Shown: positions 34,807 to 43,041 of the stretch, one piece after another | Position numbering within the stretch: the stretch's first letter is position 1 | Layout: each line of letters starts with the position of its first letter | From: CAVUCH01 sp963739995 | Lineage (GTDB): Bacteria; Acidobacteriota; Vicinamibacteria; Vicinamibacterales; JAENWD01 | Direction of reading: 5' to 3' | NCBI GenBank assembly: GCA_963739995.1 | Contig: CAVUCH010000004.1 | Span: 248,001-312,000, forward strand | DNA length: 64,000 nt | Notes under the pieces: model-generated | What the model was told of the DNA's origin: nothing | The model's database searches: none | Seen by the model: only the letters and a program-made list of their open reading frames with translations | Made by a program: the position numbers and the translations under genes

Positions 34807-36254
34807 TGCGCCACCACGACTTGTCGACCCTGCGCGGCGTGCGTGATGCCGTGGCAGCCGGCGACGTCTCTGCCGTCGAGATTTGCCACGCAGCGCTTGC
34901 CGCGATCGATGCGCGCGACGCGGACCTGCACGCCTTCACAGCCGTCGACGCGGAGAAGGCCATCGCGCGCGCGGCCGCGATCGACGGGGGCGAGGATAGG
35001 GGCCCGCTCGCGGGCGTCCCCATCGCACTCAAAGACAACATCTGCACGCGGGCGCTGCCGACCACCGCCTCGTCGAAGGTGCTCGCGGGCTACACGCCTC
35101 CCTACGACGCCACGGTGGTGGAGCGCCTGCTGCGCGCCGGTGCGGTGGTCGTGGGCAAGACCAACTGCGACGAGTTCGCGATGGGATCGTCCACCGAGAA
35201 CTCGGCCCTGGGCCCATCGCGCAACCCGTGGGATCGGGCACGCACCCCGGGCGGTTCGAGCGGCGGGTCCGCCGTCGCGGTGTCCGCGGGCCTCGTCCCC
35301 GTCGCGCTCGGGTCCGACACGGGAGGATCGATCCGGCAGCCCGCCGCGTTCTGCGGGCTCGTGGGACTCAAGCCGACTTACGGCCGGGTGTCGCGCTACG
35401 GCCTGCTCGCCTTCGCCTCGTCGCTCGATCAGATCGGACCGCTGACGCACACGGCGGGCGACGCCGCAATCCTGACGAGTGTCATCGCCGGTCCGGACCG
35501 TGCCGATGCCACAGCGGCCGCGGCAGACGTCCCCGACTTCGTGTCGGCGCTGACGGGCGAGGTCATCGGCCTTCGCATCGGTGTTCCGGAGCGGCTGCTC
35601 GAGGAAGGCGTGGCGCCGGAGGTGTCGGGGCCGTTCCGTGAGGCGCTCCATCGATTGCAGCAGATGGGTGCGACGGCCCAGCCGATCGAGCTTCCACACG
35701 CCCACGCAGCGATCCCGGTGTACTACCTCGTGGCAACGGCGGAAGCGAGCTCGAACCTGGCGCGCTACGACGGCGTGCGATACGGGCACCGAACGGCCCG
35801 GGCCGACTCGCTGCGCACGATGTACAACCGCACGCGCGACGAAGGCTTCGGGGCCGAGGTGAAGCGGCGGATCATGCTGGGGACGTATGTGCTGAGCGCC
35901 GGATATTACGACGCGTATTACCGTAAGGCGCAGCAGGTGCGCACGCTGATCCGGGGCGACTACGACGCGGCCTTCTCGCGCGTGGACGTCATCGCGACCC
36001 CGACCACGCCGACCCCGGCATTCCGCCTCGGTGAAAAAGTGGATGATCCGCTGCAGATGTACCTGGCGGACGTGTTCACGGTGAGCGCGAACCTCACCGG
36101 CCTGCCGGCGATCAGCATCCCATGCGGATTCACGCCCGGCAGCCTGCCGGTGGGACTGCAATTGACGGGGCGGATGTTCGATGAGGCCGTGCTGCTTCGG
36201 ACCGGTGACGCGTACGAGCGGCAGACCGACTGGTGGGAGCGCCGGCCCGGATGA
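34806..36254 (+). CDS. gatA: Glu/Asp-tRNA amidotransferase subunit A
   Basis: The amidase that supplies ammonia for transamidation of mischarged tRNA. The 482 residues hold the amidase Ser-cisSer-Lys triad: Lys in PIALKDNICTR, the Ser pair in TPGGSSGGSAVAV and SDTGGSIRQPAAFCG. The GLKPTYGRVSRYGLLAFASS region and C-terminal YLADVFTVSANLTGLPAIS are typical of GatA rather than other amidases. With gatC, it shows that Gln-tRNA, Asn-tRNA or both are made by the indirect route. Confidence 0.95.
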   Translation: MRHHDLSTLRGVRDAVAAGDVSAVEICHAALAAIDARDADLHAFTAVDAEKAIARAAAIDGGEDRGPLAGVPIALKDNICTRALPTTASSKVLAGYTPPYDATVVERLLRAGAVVVGKTNCDEFAMGSSTENSALGPSRNPWDRARTPGGSSGGSAVAVSAGLVPVALGSDTGGSIRQPAAFCGLVGLKPTYGRVSRYGLLAFASSLDQIGPLTHTAGDAAILTSVIAGPDRADATAAAADVPDFVSALTGEVIGLRIGVPERLLEEGVAPEVSGPFREALHRLQQMGATAQPIELPHAHAAIPVYYLVATAEASSNLARYDGVRYGHRTARADSLRTMYNRTRDEGFGAEVKRRIMLGTYVLSAGYYDAYYRKAQQVRTLIRGDYDAAFSRVDVIATPTTPTPAFRLGEKVDDPLQMYLADVFTVSANLTGLPAISIPCGFTPGSLPVGLQLTGRMFDEAVLLRTGDAYERQTDWWERRPG

Positions 36255-36602
36255 TCAGGAAACCGGCGCCGCGCGGTGGGAGACGCTGCGGACCACCATC
36301 CAGACCACAAACGTGACCACCACGATCGGGAGCAGCGGCGCGAGCACCGCGACCAACGCGGCAGTGATAACCACACCGGCGAGGAGCACACCCCCGACGC
36401 CGATTATGGGCGCAATGATCACCAAGCCGATCATGCGCAGCGCCGTCCTGGCCAGCCAGAGAGGAAAGAACAGCAGGCCGACCACGAGGCGAAACGGCAG
36501 CGTGACTGCCCAGAAGACTGTTTTCAACACTATCGTCACGAGCAGGAATATTCCCGCGACGAGCAGTCCTCCAAGCAGCGCCGCCCCGAGCAGGAATTCC
36601 AT
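36255..36602 (-). CDS. Small multi-pass membrane protein, unknown
   Basis: A 115-residue, strongly hydrophobic protein with three to four membrane spans (FLLGAALLGGLLVAGIFLLV, VFWAVTLPFRLVVGLLFFPL, GLVIIAPIIGVGGVLLAGVV, AVLAPLLPIVVVTFVVWMVV). No catalytic motif. ATG 36602 is chosen as the first residue before the hydrophobic stretch. It stops exactly against the end of the convergent gatA. The 258 bp before it hold nothing recognised. Confidence 0.6.
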   Translation of the reverse strand: MEFLLGAALLGGLLVAGIFLLVTIVLKTVFWAVTLPFRLVVGLLFFPLWLARTALRMIGLVIIAPIIGVGGVLLAGVVITAALVAVLAPLLPIVVVTFVVWMVVRSVSHRAAPVS

Positions 36603-36860
36603 CGGTTTTCCGTCGCACCCTCGCGCCAATGCTCAGGTGCTATGGCCTCACTCGCCAGAGACGGGCACGGCCGTCCGGGAGTTCCCAGCGGCAATCCGGA
36701 CGAGGCCGGAGCCCCGGGATGACGTCTGGCCGCTGAGAGCGGGTCTGCCGTCAAGTGGCCCGGCCGGTTCGTTGCGTCCGCCAGCTCACCCTCGCGACCC
36801 GCGGTCTCGGTGGCCTGGCAGAGCTGCAGTCCGCGGCCGGCAGCCGAACTGCCGGAGTGC

Positions 36861-37145
36861 TCAGAGCTTCGGGTCGGCCAGCCGAGGCTTGAATACGGGG
36901 ACGTCGTACTGCACGACACCGCGCCGGACTTCTTCCATTGCGATGCGTTCGGGCTTGATGGGCGCGTCGCGGTTCGGATCGTGGTGCTCGCCCAGGCGGG
37001 CCCTGGCGCCACGCCGCAACTGCTTGGCACGCATCGCCGCCACGTCCACGAACAGGAAACGATCAGTGATGAGTGGCGCCGTCACCTCCGGGAGAGTCGG
37101 CGCGTCGAAGTCGGTCTGCTCGGTGTTTTCTTGGTCTTCGGCCAT
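36861..37145 (-). CDS. rpoZ: RNA polymerase omega subunit (RpoZ)
   Basis: A 94-residue protein whose core DRFLFVDVAAMRAKQLRRGA and KPERIAMEEVRRGVVQYDVP matches the Rpb6/omega fold, in particular the acidobacterial type where FLFVDVAA replaces the more common start. Acidic N-terminal tail of about 25 residues. Omega helps assemble beta-prime into RNA polymerase and can bind ppGpp. The usual neighbour gmk is absent here. Assignment rests on motif memory rather than a search. Confidence 0.75.
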   Translation of the reverse strand: MAEDQENTEQTDFDAPTLPEVTAPLITDRFLFVDVAAMRAKQLRRGARARLGEHHDPNRDAPIKPERIAMEEVRRGVVQYDVPVFKPRLADPKL

Positions 37146-37186
37146 AAGCCGCCAATCGTACCAACAGAGGCAGCCCCGTGACAAGA

Positions 37187-37220
37187 AGGAAAACGCGGGG
37201 CAGGTGTTCACCCGCCCCGC
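37187..37220 (-). terminator. Intrinsic terminator after hsp20
   Basis: On the minus strand GCGGGGC and GCCCCGC form a G+C-rich stem extended by GGGT/ACCT-type pairing around a short loop, followed by TTTTCCTT. It stands about 45 nt after the hsp20 stop and before rpoZ. Confidence 0.8.
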
Positions 37221-37264
37221 TCCGTCATCCGGCAGCCCGGGCCCGCGGCCCGGACCCCACAGGC

Positions 37265-37711
37265 TCAGCTCACCTGCACCTGGATCTGCTTCGGCTTGGC
37301 CTCTTCGCGCAGCGGGAGCCGCACGGTGAGCACGCCGTTCTTGTACTCAGCGCCGATCGCGCTGGTGTCAACGGTCGGCGGCAGGGTGAACGCCCGGCTG
37401 AAGGTGCCGTACGTCCGCTCGATGCGGTGGTACTGCTCCTCCCTGATCTCGCTGTCCATCTTGCGCTGCCCGCTGATGGTCAGGGTGTTGTTCTCGACGC
37501 GCAAGGCGATGTCCTCGCGCGGCACGTCCGGGAGTTCCGCCCTCAGGACCAGCTCGTGGTTGCTCGTCTCGTAGATGTCGACGGGAGGAACCCAGGCACC
37601 GCGGGTCATGAGATCGTCGTTGTCGCGGCGGTAGGCGTCGGCGAAGATGCGGTTCACGCGATCCTGCAGCGCCGCCATGTCACGGAGCGGGTCGAAACGA
37701 ACGGTGTTCAT
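37265..37711 (-). CDS. Hsp20-family small heat-shock protein
   Basis: A 148-residue chaperone that holds unfolding proteins. The alpha-crystallin domain runs from about residue 43 to 138 (WVPPVDIYETSNHELVLRAE, DIALRVENNTLTISGQRKMD, FSRAFTLPPTVDTSAIGAEY, NGVLTVRLPL), ending in a short tail. It lies directly downstream of dnaK on the same strand, separated by two REP-like palindromes, so the two are probably co-transcribed. Confidence 0.92.
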   Translation of the reverse strand: MNTVRFDPLRDMAALQDRVNRIFADAYRRDNDDLMTRGAWVPPVDIYETSNHELVLRAELPDVPREDIALRVENNTLTISGQRKMDSEIREEQYHRIERTYGTFSRAFTLPPTVDTSAIGAEYKNGVLTVRLPLREEAKPKQIQVQVS

Positions 37712-37734
37712 GATGTGATCCTTTTTCTCTTCTG

Positions 37735-37795
37735 CAGGGACGGTTCGCGAACCATCCCTGCGGTCGTTGTTCGGGCGGTCCGAGAACCGCCCCTG
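37735..37795. repeat. Two REP-like palindromes between dnaK and hsp20
   Basis: Palindrome 1 (37735-37760) pairs CAGGGACGGTTCG with CGAACCATCCCTG; palindrome 2 (37773-37795) pairs GGGCGGTCC with the start of GAACCGCCCCTG. Both are followed by CGG. Similar CAGGG...CCCTG ends occur after thrC at 22012-22037. They could stabilise the dnaK mRNA or separate it from hsp20. Confidence 0.75.
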
Positions 37796-37807
37796 CGGTT
37801 ATCGCCC

Positions 37808-39682
37808 CTAATTCTCGACGAGCTCGGCGTCGACCACGTCCGCATCGGCCGGCTGCGCCTCTCTGCCGCCGCCCTGCTGCGCCTGCGTCTTGTAGAGCGT
37901 CTCGGCCATTGCGTGCGAGGCGCGCTGTAGTTCCTCAGTCGCCTTCGCAATCGCCGCGGTGTCGTCGCCCGCGGTTGCGGTCCGCACAGCTGCCAGCGCG
38001 CCTTCGATGCGGCTGACGTCGGCCGATGGAAGTTTGTCGCGGCTCTCGCCAAGCGTCTGCTCGACCGAGTAGGCGAGCGCGTCGGCGTTATTGCGAGCCT
38101 CCGCGACCTCCCGCCGCGCCTTGTCTTCAGCAGCGTGCGCCTCGGCGTCACGCACGAGACGATCCACGTCCTCCTTCGAGAGGCCCGACGATCCGCTGAT
38201 CGTGATCTTCTGCTCCTTGTTCGTCGCGCGATCCTTGGCCGTCACGTTGACGATGCCATTCGCGTCGATGTCGAAGATGACCTCGACCTGCGGCACCCCG
38301 CGAGGCGCGGGCGGCAGCCCGACCAGATGGAACCGGCCGAGCGTGCGGTTGTCGCGCGCCATCGGCCGCTCACCCTGGAGCACGTGCACCTCGACGCTCG
38401 TCTGGTGGTCGGCGGCCGTCGAGAACACCTCGCTCTTGCGCGTCGGGATCGTGGTATTGCGCGTGATGAGCGTCGTCATCACGCCGCCGAGCGTCTCGAT
38501 GCCCAACGAGAGCGGCGTTACGTCCAGCAGCAGCATGTCCTTGACGGCACCGGTAAGCACGCCCCCCTGGATGGCGGCGCCGATCGCAACCACCTCGTCG
38601 GGGTTGACCCCCTTGTGCGGCTCCTTGCCGAAGTACTCCTTCACGAGCTGCTGAACTCTGGGCATCCGTGTCGAGCCACCGACGAGCACCACTTCGTCGA
38701 TCTGCGACGGCTGCAGCCCTGCATCAGCAAGCGCCTGCCTGACCGGCGTCATCGTCCGCTGCAGCAGATCCTCGACCAGTTGTTCGAGCTTCGCGCGAGT
38801 AAGCTTCAGCGCGAGGTGCTTTGGCCCCGACGCATCCGCCGTGATGAACGGCAGGTTGACATCCGTCTCCATCACATTGGACAGCTCGACTTTCGCCTTC
38901 TCGGCCGCCTCCTTCAACCGCTGAAGTGCCATCCGATCCTTGCCGAGGTCTATACCCTCGCTCTTCTTGAACTCGGCGACGATCCATTCGACAATCCGCT
39001 GGTCGACATCATCCCCGCCGAGGTGCGTGTCGCCGTTGGTCGCCTTGACCTCGACGATGCCGTCGCCAACCTCCAGGATCGAAATGTCGAACGTCCCACC
39101 GCCGAAGTCGTAGACGGCGATCGTCTCCTGCGACTTCTTGTCGAGCCCGTACGCGAGCGCCGCCGCAGTCGGCTCGTTGATGATTCGCTGCACGTTCAGG
39201 CCGGCGATGCGACCGGCATCCTTGGTGGCCTGCCGCTGCGCGTCGTTGAAGTATGCCGGCACGGTGATAACGGCTTCGCTGACCGTCTGGCCAAGGTAAT
39301 CCTCCGCAGCCTGCTTCAACCTCTGCAGCACCATCGCGGAGATCTCAGGCGGCGAATACTGCTTGCCGCGGACCTCGACGCGGGCGTCGCCGCTCGAGGT
39401 CGCCACGACCTTGTACGGCACCCGGGCAGCTTCGTTCGCGACTTCCCCGTGACTACGGCCCATGAACCGCTTGATCGAGAACACGGTGTTCTCAGGATTA
39501 GTGACCGCCTGCCGCTTGGCAACCTGGCCCACCAGCCGCTCTCCGTCCTTCGTGAACGCCACCACGGACGGCGTCGTGCGGTTGCCTTCCTGGTTGACGA
39601 TGACAGCTGGCTGCCCGCCCTCCATCACGGCGACGACCGAGTTCGTGGTGCCCAAGTCGATACCGATGACTTTGCTTCCCAT
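37808..39682 (-). CDS. dnaK: Chaperone protein DnaK (Hsp70)
   Basis: The 624-residue Hsp70 opens with KVIGIDLGTTNSVVAVMEGG and shows AYFNDAQRQATKDAGRIAGL, INEPTAAALAYGLDKK, YDFGGGTFDISILE and DEVVLVGGSTRMPRVQQLV. The substrate domain begins TPLSLGIETLGGVMTTLITR. The C-terminal tail ends acidic (DADVVDAELVEN), slightly unlike the usual EEVKD-type end. No grpE or dnaJ is adjacent; the gene is flanked by two hsp20 genes. A near-consensus promoter lies 27 nt upstream of the mRNA start codon. Confidence 0.97.
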   Translation of the reverse strand: MGSKVIGIDLGTTNSVVAVMEGGQPAVIVNQEGNRTTPSVVAFTKDGERLVGQVAKRQAVTNPENTVFSIKRFMGRSHGEVANEAARVPYKVVATSSGDARVEVRGKQYSPPEISAMVLQRLKQAAEDYLGQTVSEAVITVPAYFNDAQRQATKDAGRIAGLNVQRIINEPTAAALAYGLDKKSQETIAVYDFGGGTFDISILEVGDGIVEVKATNGDTHLGGDDVDQRIVEWIVAEFKKSEGIDLGKDRMALQRLKEAAEKAKVELSNVMETDVNLPFITADASGPKHLALKLTRAKLEQLVEDLLQRTMTPVRQALADAGLQPSQIDEVVLVGGSTRMPRVQQLVKEYFGKEPHKGVNPDEVVAIGAAIQGGVLTGAVKDMLLLDVTPLSLGIETLGGVMTTLITRNTTIPTRKSEVFSTAADHQTSVEVHVLQGERPMARDNRTLGRFHLVGLPPAPRGVPQVEVIFDIDANGIVNVTAKDRATNKEQKITISGSSGLSKEDVDRLVRDAEAHAAEDKARREVAEARNNADALAYSVEQTLGESRDKLPSADVSRIEGALAAVRTATAGDDTAAIAKATEELQRASHAMAETLYKTQAQQGGGREAQPADADVVDAELVEN

Positions 39683-39715
39683 CTGTTCGAGTCCCCCTCG
39701 TTATTGATAGACCCA

Positions 39716-39759
39716 ACTATAACATGATATGAGTGTATGTCAAGCATCTAAATATGAGT
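39716..39759 (-). promoter_or_regulatory. dnaK promoter with flanking direct repeats
   Basis: TTGACA at 39743-39738 and TATAGT at 39721-39716 (minus strand) with a 16-nt spacer, a near-perfect sigma-70 promoter. Two exact copies of ATATGAGT (plus strand, 39727-39734 and 39752-39759; ACTCATAT on the minus strand) flank the -35 box 25 bp apart and could be an operator for a heat-shock repressor. They are neither the CIRCE nor the HspR repeat. Confidence 0.75.
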
Positions 39760-39930
39760 CCTCAATTGTCACATATACCGACCGGCTGTTTTTGCAGGCG
39801 CCGCCGAATTTGGGCTTGCTGAGGTTAGGGGGACCCAGCGTTGGAATTACAGCGGGTGTTGCCAGCAGACGTCTGCTGCCGACTCGCCGACCGCTTTCAG
39901 GGATGGGATTCGTGTGCCATCCTATGCGCC

Positions 39931-40404
39931 ATGGCAGGCTGGCCTTCGATGCTGATGACGCCGGAGTTTGACGACCTGACCGACGACGTGCGCCGGCTGT
40001 TCCGCGAGCTTGCAGAAGAGGGCGGCGGTCGGTCGCCGGCCGTCGCAGGGCAGTTCGCGCCGGCGCTCGATGTGCTCGAGACCGACGAAGCCGTTGAGAT
40101 CGTGGTCGATCTTCCGGGTGTTCCACCGGATGCCCTTCGCGTGCTGCAGAAGGGGGATGTGGTCGTCGTCGCCGGCGAGAAGATCCCGATCAGCCTCGCC
40201 GGTGCCGGAGACTACCACCTCGTGGAACGTGCATCGGGGCGCTTTGCCCGTGCGGTGCGGGTCGCGTCGGCCTTCGACGGCGCCAGGTCTACTGCCAACC
40301 TCGTGAACGGCGAGCTGCGCGTCGTGCTGCCGAAGATCCCCGACCGCCGGGGTGCGGCCCGCACAATCACGATCGGCACCGACGTCCTTTCGCGCGACTG
40401 CTGA
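39931..40404 (+). CDS. Divergent Hsp20-like protein
   Basis: A 157-residue protein with an alpha-crystallin-like domain: FAPALDVLETDEAVEIVVDL, PGVPPDALRVLQKGDVVVVA, FARAVRVASAFDGARSTANL and GELRVVLPKIPDRRGA, the last recalling the GvLtv-lPK element. The N-terminus (about 35 residues) is acidic. It is more diverged than the hsp20 next to dnaK. Start at 39931 is uncertain; an ATG at 39949 also fits. It lies opposite dnaK across a promoter region, probably part of the same stress response. Confidence 0.8.
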   Translation: MAGWPSMLMTPEFDDLTDDVRRLFRELAEEGGGRSPAVAGQFAPALDVLETDEAVEIVVDLPGVPPDALRVLQKGDVVVVAGEKIPISLAGAGDYHLVERASGRFARAVRVASAFDGARSTANLVNGELRVVLPKIPDRRGAARTITIGTDVLSRDC

Positions 40405-40432
40405 TGCGCCGCGGCGCCGCGGCTCTCAACGC

Positions 40433-41272
40433 ATGAACATCCTGTTTGTCGGCGATATCGTCGGGCGCCCGGGGCGCGATCTGATGCGCGCAGGGCTTGG
40501 CGCGATCGTGAGCCGCTACGCTGTTGATTTCGTGATCGTCAACGCCGAGAATGCCGCGGGGGGCTTCGGCATCACGCGTGAGATTGGCGACGAACTGCTC
40601 GCGCGCGGCGTCGACGTGATGACGTCGGGCAATCACATCTGGGACAAGAAGGAAGCGATCGGCTACATCGGCGTGGAGGCGCGGCTGTTGCGCCCGGTGA
40701 ATTACCCTGCCGGCGTACCCGGACGCGGCAGCTATGTCGGCCGGACAGCCGACGGCCGGGCGGTCGGCGTCATCAACGGCATGGGCCGCGTTTTCATGTT
40801 GACGATTGACGACCCCTTCAGCGTCGTGGCCCGGGAAGTCGAGAGCGTACGGCAGCGGACGCCGATCATCTTCGTGGATTTTCACGCCGAGGCGACATCG
40901 GAGAAGATCGCCATGGGGTGGCACCTCGCCGGGAAGGTGACAGCCGTCGTAGGTACGCACACACACGTGCAGACGGCGGACGATCGGATTCTGCCGGGCG
41001 GGACGGCCTACATCACCGACGTGGGCATGACCGGCCCGCACGACGGCATCATCGGCATGGAACGTGAGCCGGCCCTCGGGCGCTTTCTCAACGGGATGCC
41101 CGCCCGGTTCGAAACCGCGGCAGGCGACCCACGGCTGCACGCGGTGGTCGTTGCCGCCGTTCCCGAGACCGGCCGGGCCACCGCGATTACACGGCTGAGC
41201 CTCTCCATGGCCGATCTGCTCACCCTTGCCGCGGCACAAGTCGGCGAGGCCGAGGCGCGGGACGGACGATGA
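40433..41272 (+). CDS. YmdB-family metallophosphoesterase
   Basis: A 279-residue protein of the TIGR00282/YmdB family: MNILFVGDIVGRPGRDLMRA, VIVNAENAAGGFGITREIGD, DVMTSGNHIWDKKEAI, FVDFHAEATSEKIAMGWHLA, VVGTHTHVQTAD and AYITDVGMTGPHDGIIGM. The Asp, Asn and His residues bind a di-metal centre. B. subtilis YmdB has phosphodiesterase activity and influences biofilm and RNA turnover. It overlaps xseA by 4 nt. In some bacteria ymdB and rny are neighbours; here they are 17 kb apart. Confidence 0.92.
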   Translation: MNILFVGDIVGRPGRDLMRAGLGAIVSRYAVDFVIVNAENAAGGFGITREIGDELLARGVDVMTSGNHIWDKKEAIGYIGVEARLLRPVNYPAGVPGRGSYVGRTADGRAVGVINGMGRVFMLTIDDPFSVVAREVESVRQRTPIIFVDFHAEATSEKIAMGWHLAGKVTAVVGTHTHVQTADDRILPGGTAYITDVGMTGPHDGIIGMEREPALGRFLNGMPARFETAAGDPRLHAVVVAAVPETGRATAITRLSLSMADLLTLAAAQVGEAEARDGR

Positions 41273-42717
41273 ACTCGCTCTTCGATTTGCCGTTCGAGGA
41301 ACCGGAGCCGGAGCCTGAGACGGCACCGCCGCCCCTGGTTGCCCGCGCCGAACCGGCCGGCGCGCCGCGCGACGCCGTCCTGACCGTCAGCCAGCTCACG
41401 AGCGACATCCGTCACCTGCTCGAATCGCAGTTCGCGCGCGTGGCGGTCGAAGGCGAGATCTCGAACTGCCGCCCCTGGACAACGGGCCACGTCTACTTCA
41501 CCTTGAAGGATGCCGGCGCACAGATCCGGGCCGTCATGTTCCGCTCGGCCGCACGAGGACTGAGGTTCCGTCTCGAGGACGGTCAGCGAGTCATTGCACG
41601 CGGCCGGATCGGCGTGTACGACATCAAGGGCGAATACCAGATCGTCTGCGACCGGCTCGAGCCGACGGGCGCCGGCGCGTTGCAGGTCGCCTTCGAGCAG
41701 CTGAAGCGCCGGCTGGAGGCGGAAGGCCTGTTTGCGACGGCCCGGAAGCGCCCGCTTCCCTTCCTGCCCCGCAAGATCGGAATCGTCACCTCGCTCGATG
41801 GTGCCGCCGTGCGCGACGTCGTGACGGTGCTCCACGCGCGGTATGCGAACGCGCACCTCGTCATCCGGCCCGCACGCGTGCAGGGAGACGGCGCCGCCGC
41901 GGACGTGGCGCGCGGGTTGGCGGCGGTCGCGCGCGTACCGGGTGTGGACGTCGTCATCGTCGGACGCGGAGGCGGCTCGATCGAGGATTTGTGGGCATTC
42001 AACGAAGAGGTCGTGGCACGCGCGATCGCGGCGTGCCCGGTCCCGGTAATCTCCGCCGTCGGGCACGAGACCGACTTCACCATCGCCGACTTCGTGGCCG
42101 ACCACCGTGCGCCCACCCCGTCGGCCGCCGCCGGCGCCGTGGTCAGCCGCAAGGATCAGGTCTGCGCGCAGGTGGACCGGCAGGCCGAGCGGTTACGTAC
42201 GGCGATGCGCGCGCACGTCCTGCGACAGCGTGGCCGGGTGCACGTGTTGACTGCGCGTCCGGGTTTTGCCGGCTGGCCGGGACGGGTCGCCATGCGGGGC
42301 CGCCATGTCGCGGATCTGCTGCACGATCTCCAGCGCGCCGTGCGCGGCCGTGTGGGCGCGCAGACGCGCCGGCTCGATCAGCTGCAGTTACGGTTGGAGG
42401 CGCGCGACCTGCGGCGACGCGTGGCGGTCACACGCGCGCGGCTCGCCACCTGTAACAGCCGGCTCGACGCGGCACTCGTTCGACGTCTGCATGCGGCACG
42501 ATCGCGCCTCGGCTCTCTCGCCGCGGGGCTCGGGAGCCTCAGCCCGCTGGCTGTGCTCGGGCGCGGGTACGCCGTCTGCTGGGATGGGGACCGGCGGACA
42601 ATCCTGCGCGACGCGATCACGGTACCGGCTGGGGCCTCGATTCATGTCACGCTTGCGCGCGGCGAGCTGCACGCCCGCGTGATCGGGCGTGACGAGGGTG
42701 ATGACACCGTCGGCTGA
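41269..42717 (+). CDS. xseA: Exodeoxyribonuclease VII large subunit
   Basis: The 482-residue catalytic subunit degrading single-stranded DNA from both ends. An N-terminal OB-fold (LTVSQLTSDIRHLLESQFAR, VAVEGEISNCRPWTTGHVYF) precedes the nuclease domain with VVIVGRGGGSIEDLWAFNEE and ISAVGHETDFTIADFVADHR, then a long coiled-coil region. It overlaps the ymdB stop and is followed after 54 bp by xseB. Confidence 0.95.
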   Translation: MNSLFDLPFEEPEPEPETAPPPLVARAEPAGAPRDAVLTVSQLTSDIRHLLESQFARVAVEGEISNCRPWTTGHVYFTLKDAGAQIRAVMFRSAARGLRFRLEDGQRVIARGRIGVYDIKGEYQIVCDRLEPTGAGALQVAFEQLKRRLEAEGLFATARKRPLPFLPRKIGIVTSLDGAAVRDVVTVLHARYANAHLVIRPARVQGDGAAADVARGLAAVARVPGVDVVIVGRGGGSIEDLWAFNEEVVARAIAACPVPVISAVGHETDFTIADFVADHRAPTPSAAAGAVVSRKDQVCAQVDRQAERLRTAMRAHVLRQRGRVHVLTARPGFAGWPGRVAMRGRHVADLLHDLQRAVRGRVGAQTRRLDQLQLRLEARDLRRRVAVTRARLATCNSRLDAALVRRLHAARSRLGSLAAGLGSLSPLAVLGRGYAVCWDGDRRTILRDAITVPAGASIHVTLARGELHARVIGRDEGDDTVG

Positions 42718-42771
42718 GTCGCCAAACTGGCTGAAGCCAGATGGCAGGCATCTTCCAACGCTTCCAGATTC

Positions 42772-43041
42772 ATGAGCACAGAACCCACCACGAAAGACTT
42801 CGAAGGGGCAATCGCGGAGCTGGAGGCGATCGTCAAGAAGCTGGAGGAGGGCGACCTCTCGCTCGAAGCGTCGCTCGGGCTGTACGAGCGGGGCGTGGCG
42901 CTGTCCCGCTTCTGCCACGGGAAGCTCGAAGAGGTCGAGCGCCGCATCGAGATCCTCAATGAGCGGGGGGAACTGAAAGCGGCGCCGGCATCCTTCGGGT
43001 CCGATAGCAGCGACGACTCACGGGGGCGACCGCCACGATGA
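42772..43041 (+). CDS. xseB: Exodeoxyribonuclease VII small subunit
   Basis: An 89-residue helical subunit: KDFEGAIAELEAIVKKLEEG and LSLEASLGLYERGVALSRFC match the XseB hairpin. It coats the XseA coiled coil. The acidic-serine tail is less conserved. Its stop overlaps the start of the prenyltransferase gene (ATGA), the order xseA-xseB-ispA being common. Confidence 0.93.
   Translation: MSTEPTTKDFEGAIAELEAIVKKLEEGDLSLEASLGLYERGVALSRFCHGKLEEVERRIEILNERGELKAAPASFGSDSSDDSRGRPPR

Noticed and set aside
39683..39930. CIRCE or HspR (HAIR) operator before dnaK
   Set aside because: Neither the TTAGCACTC inverted repeat nor CTTGAGT-N7-ACTCAAG is present.
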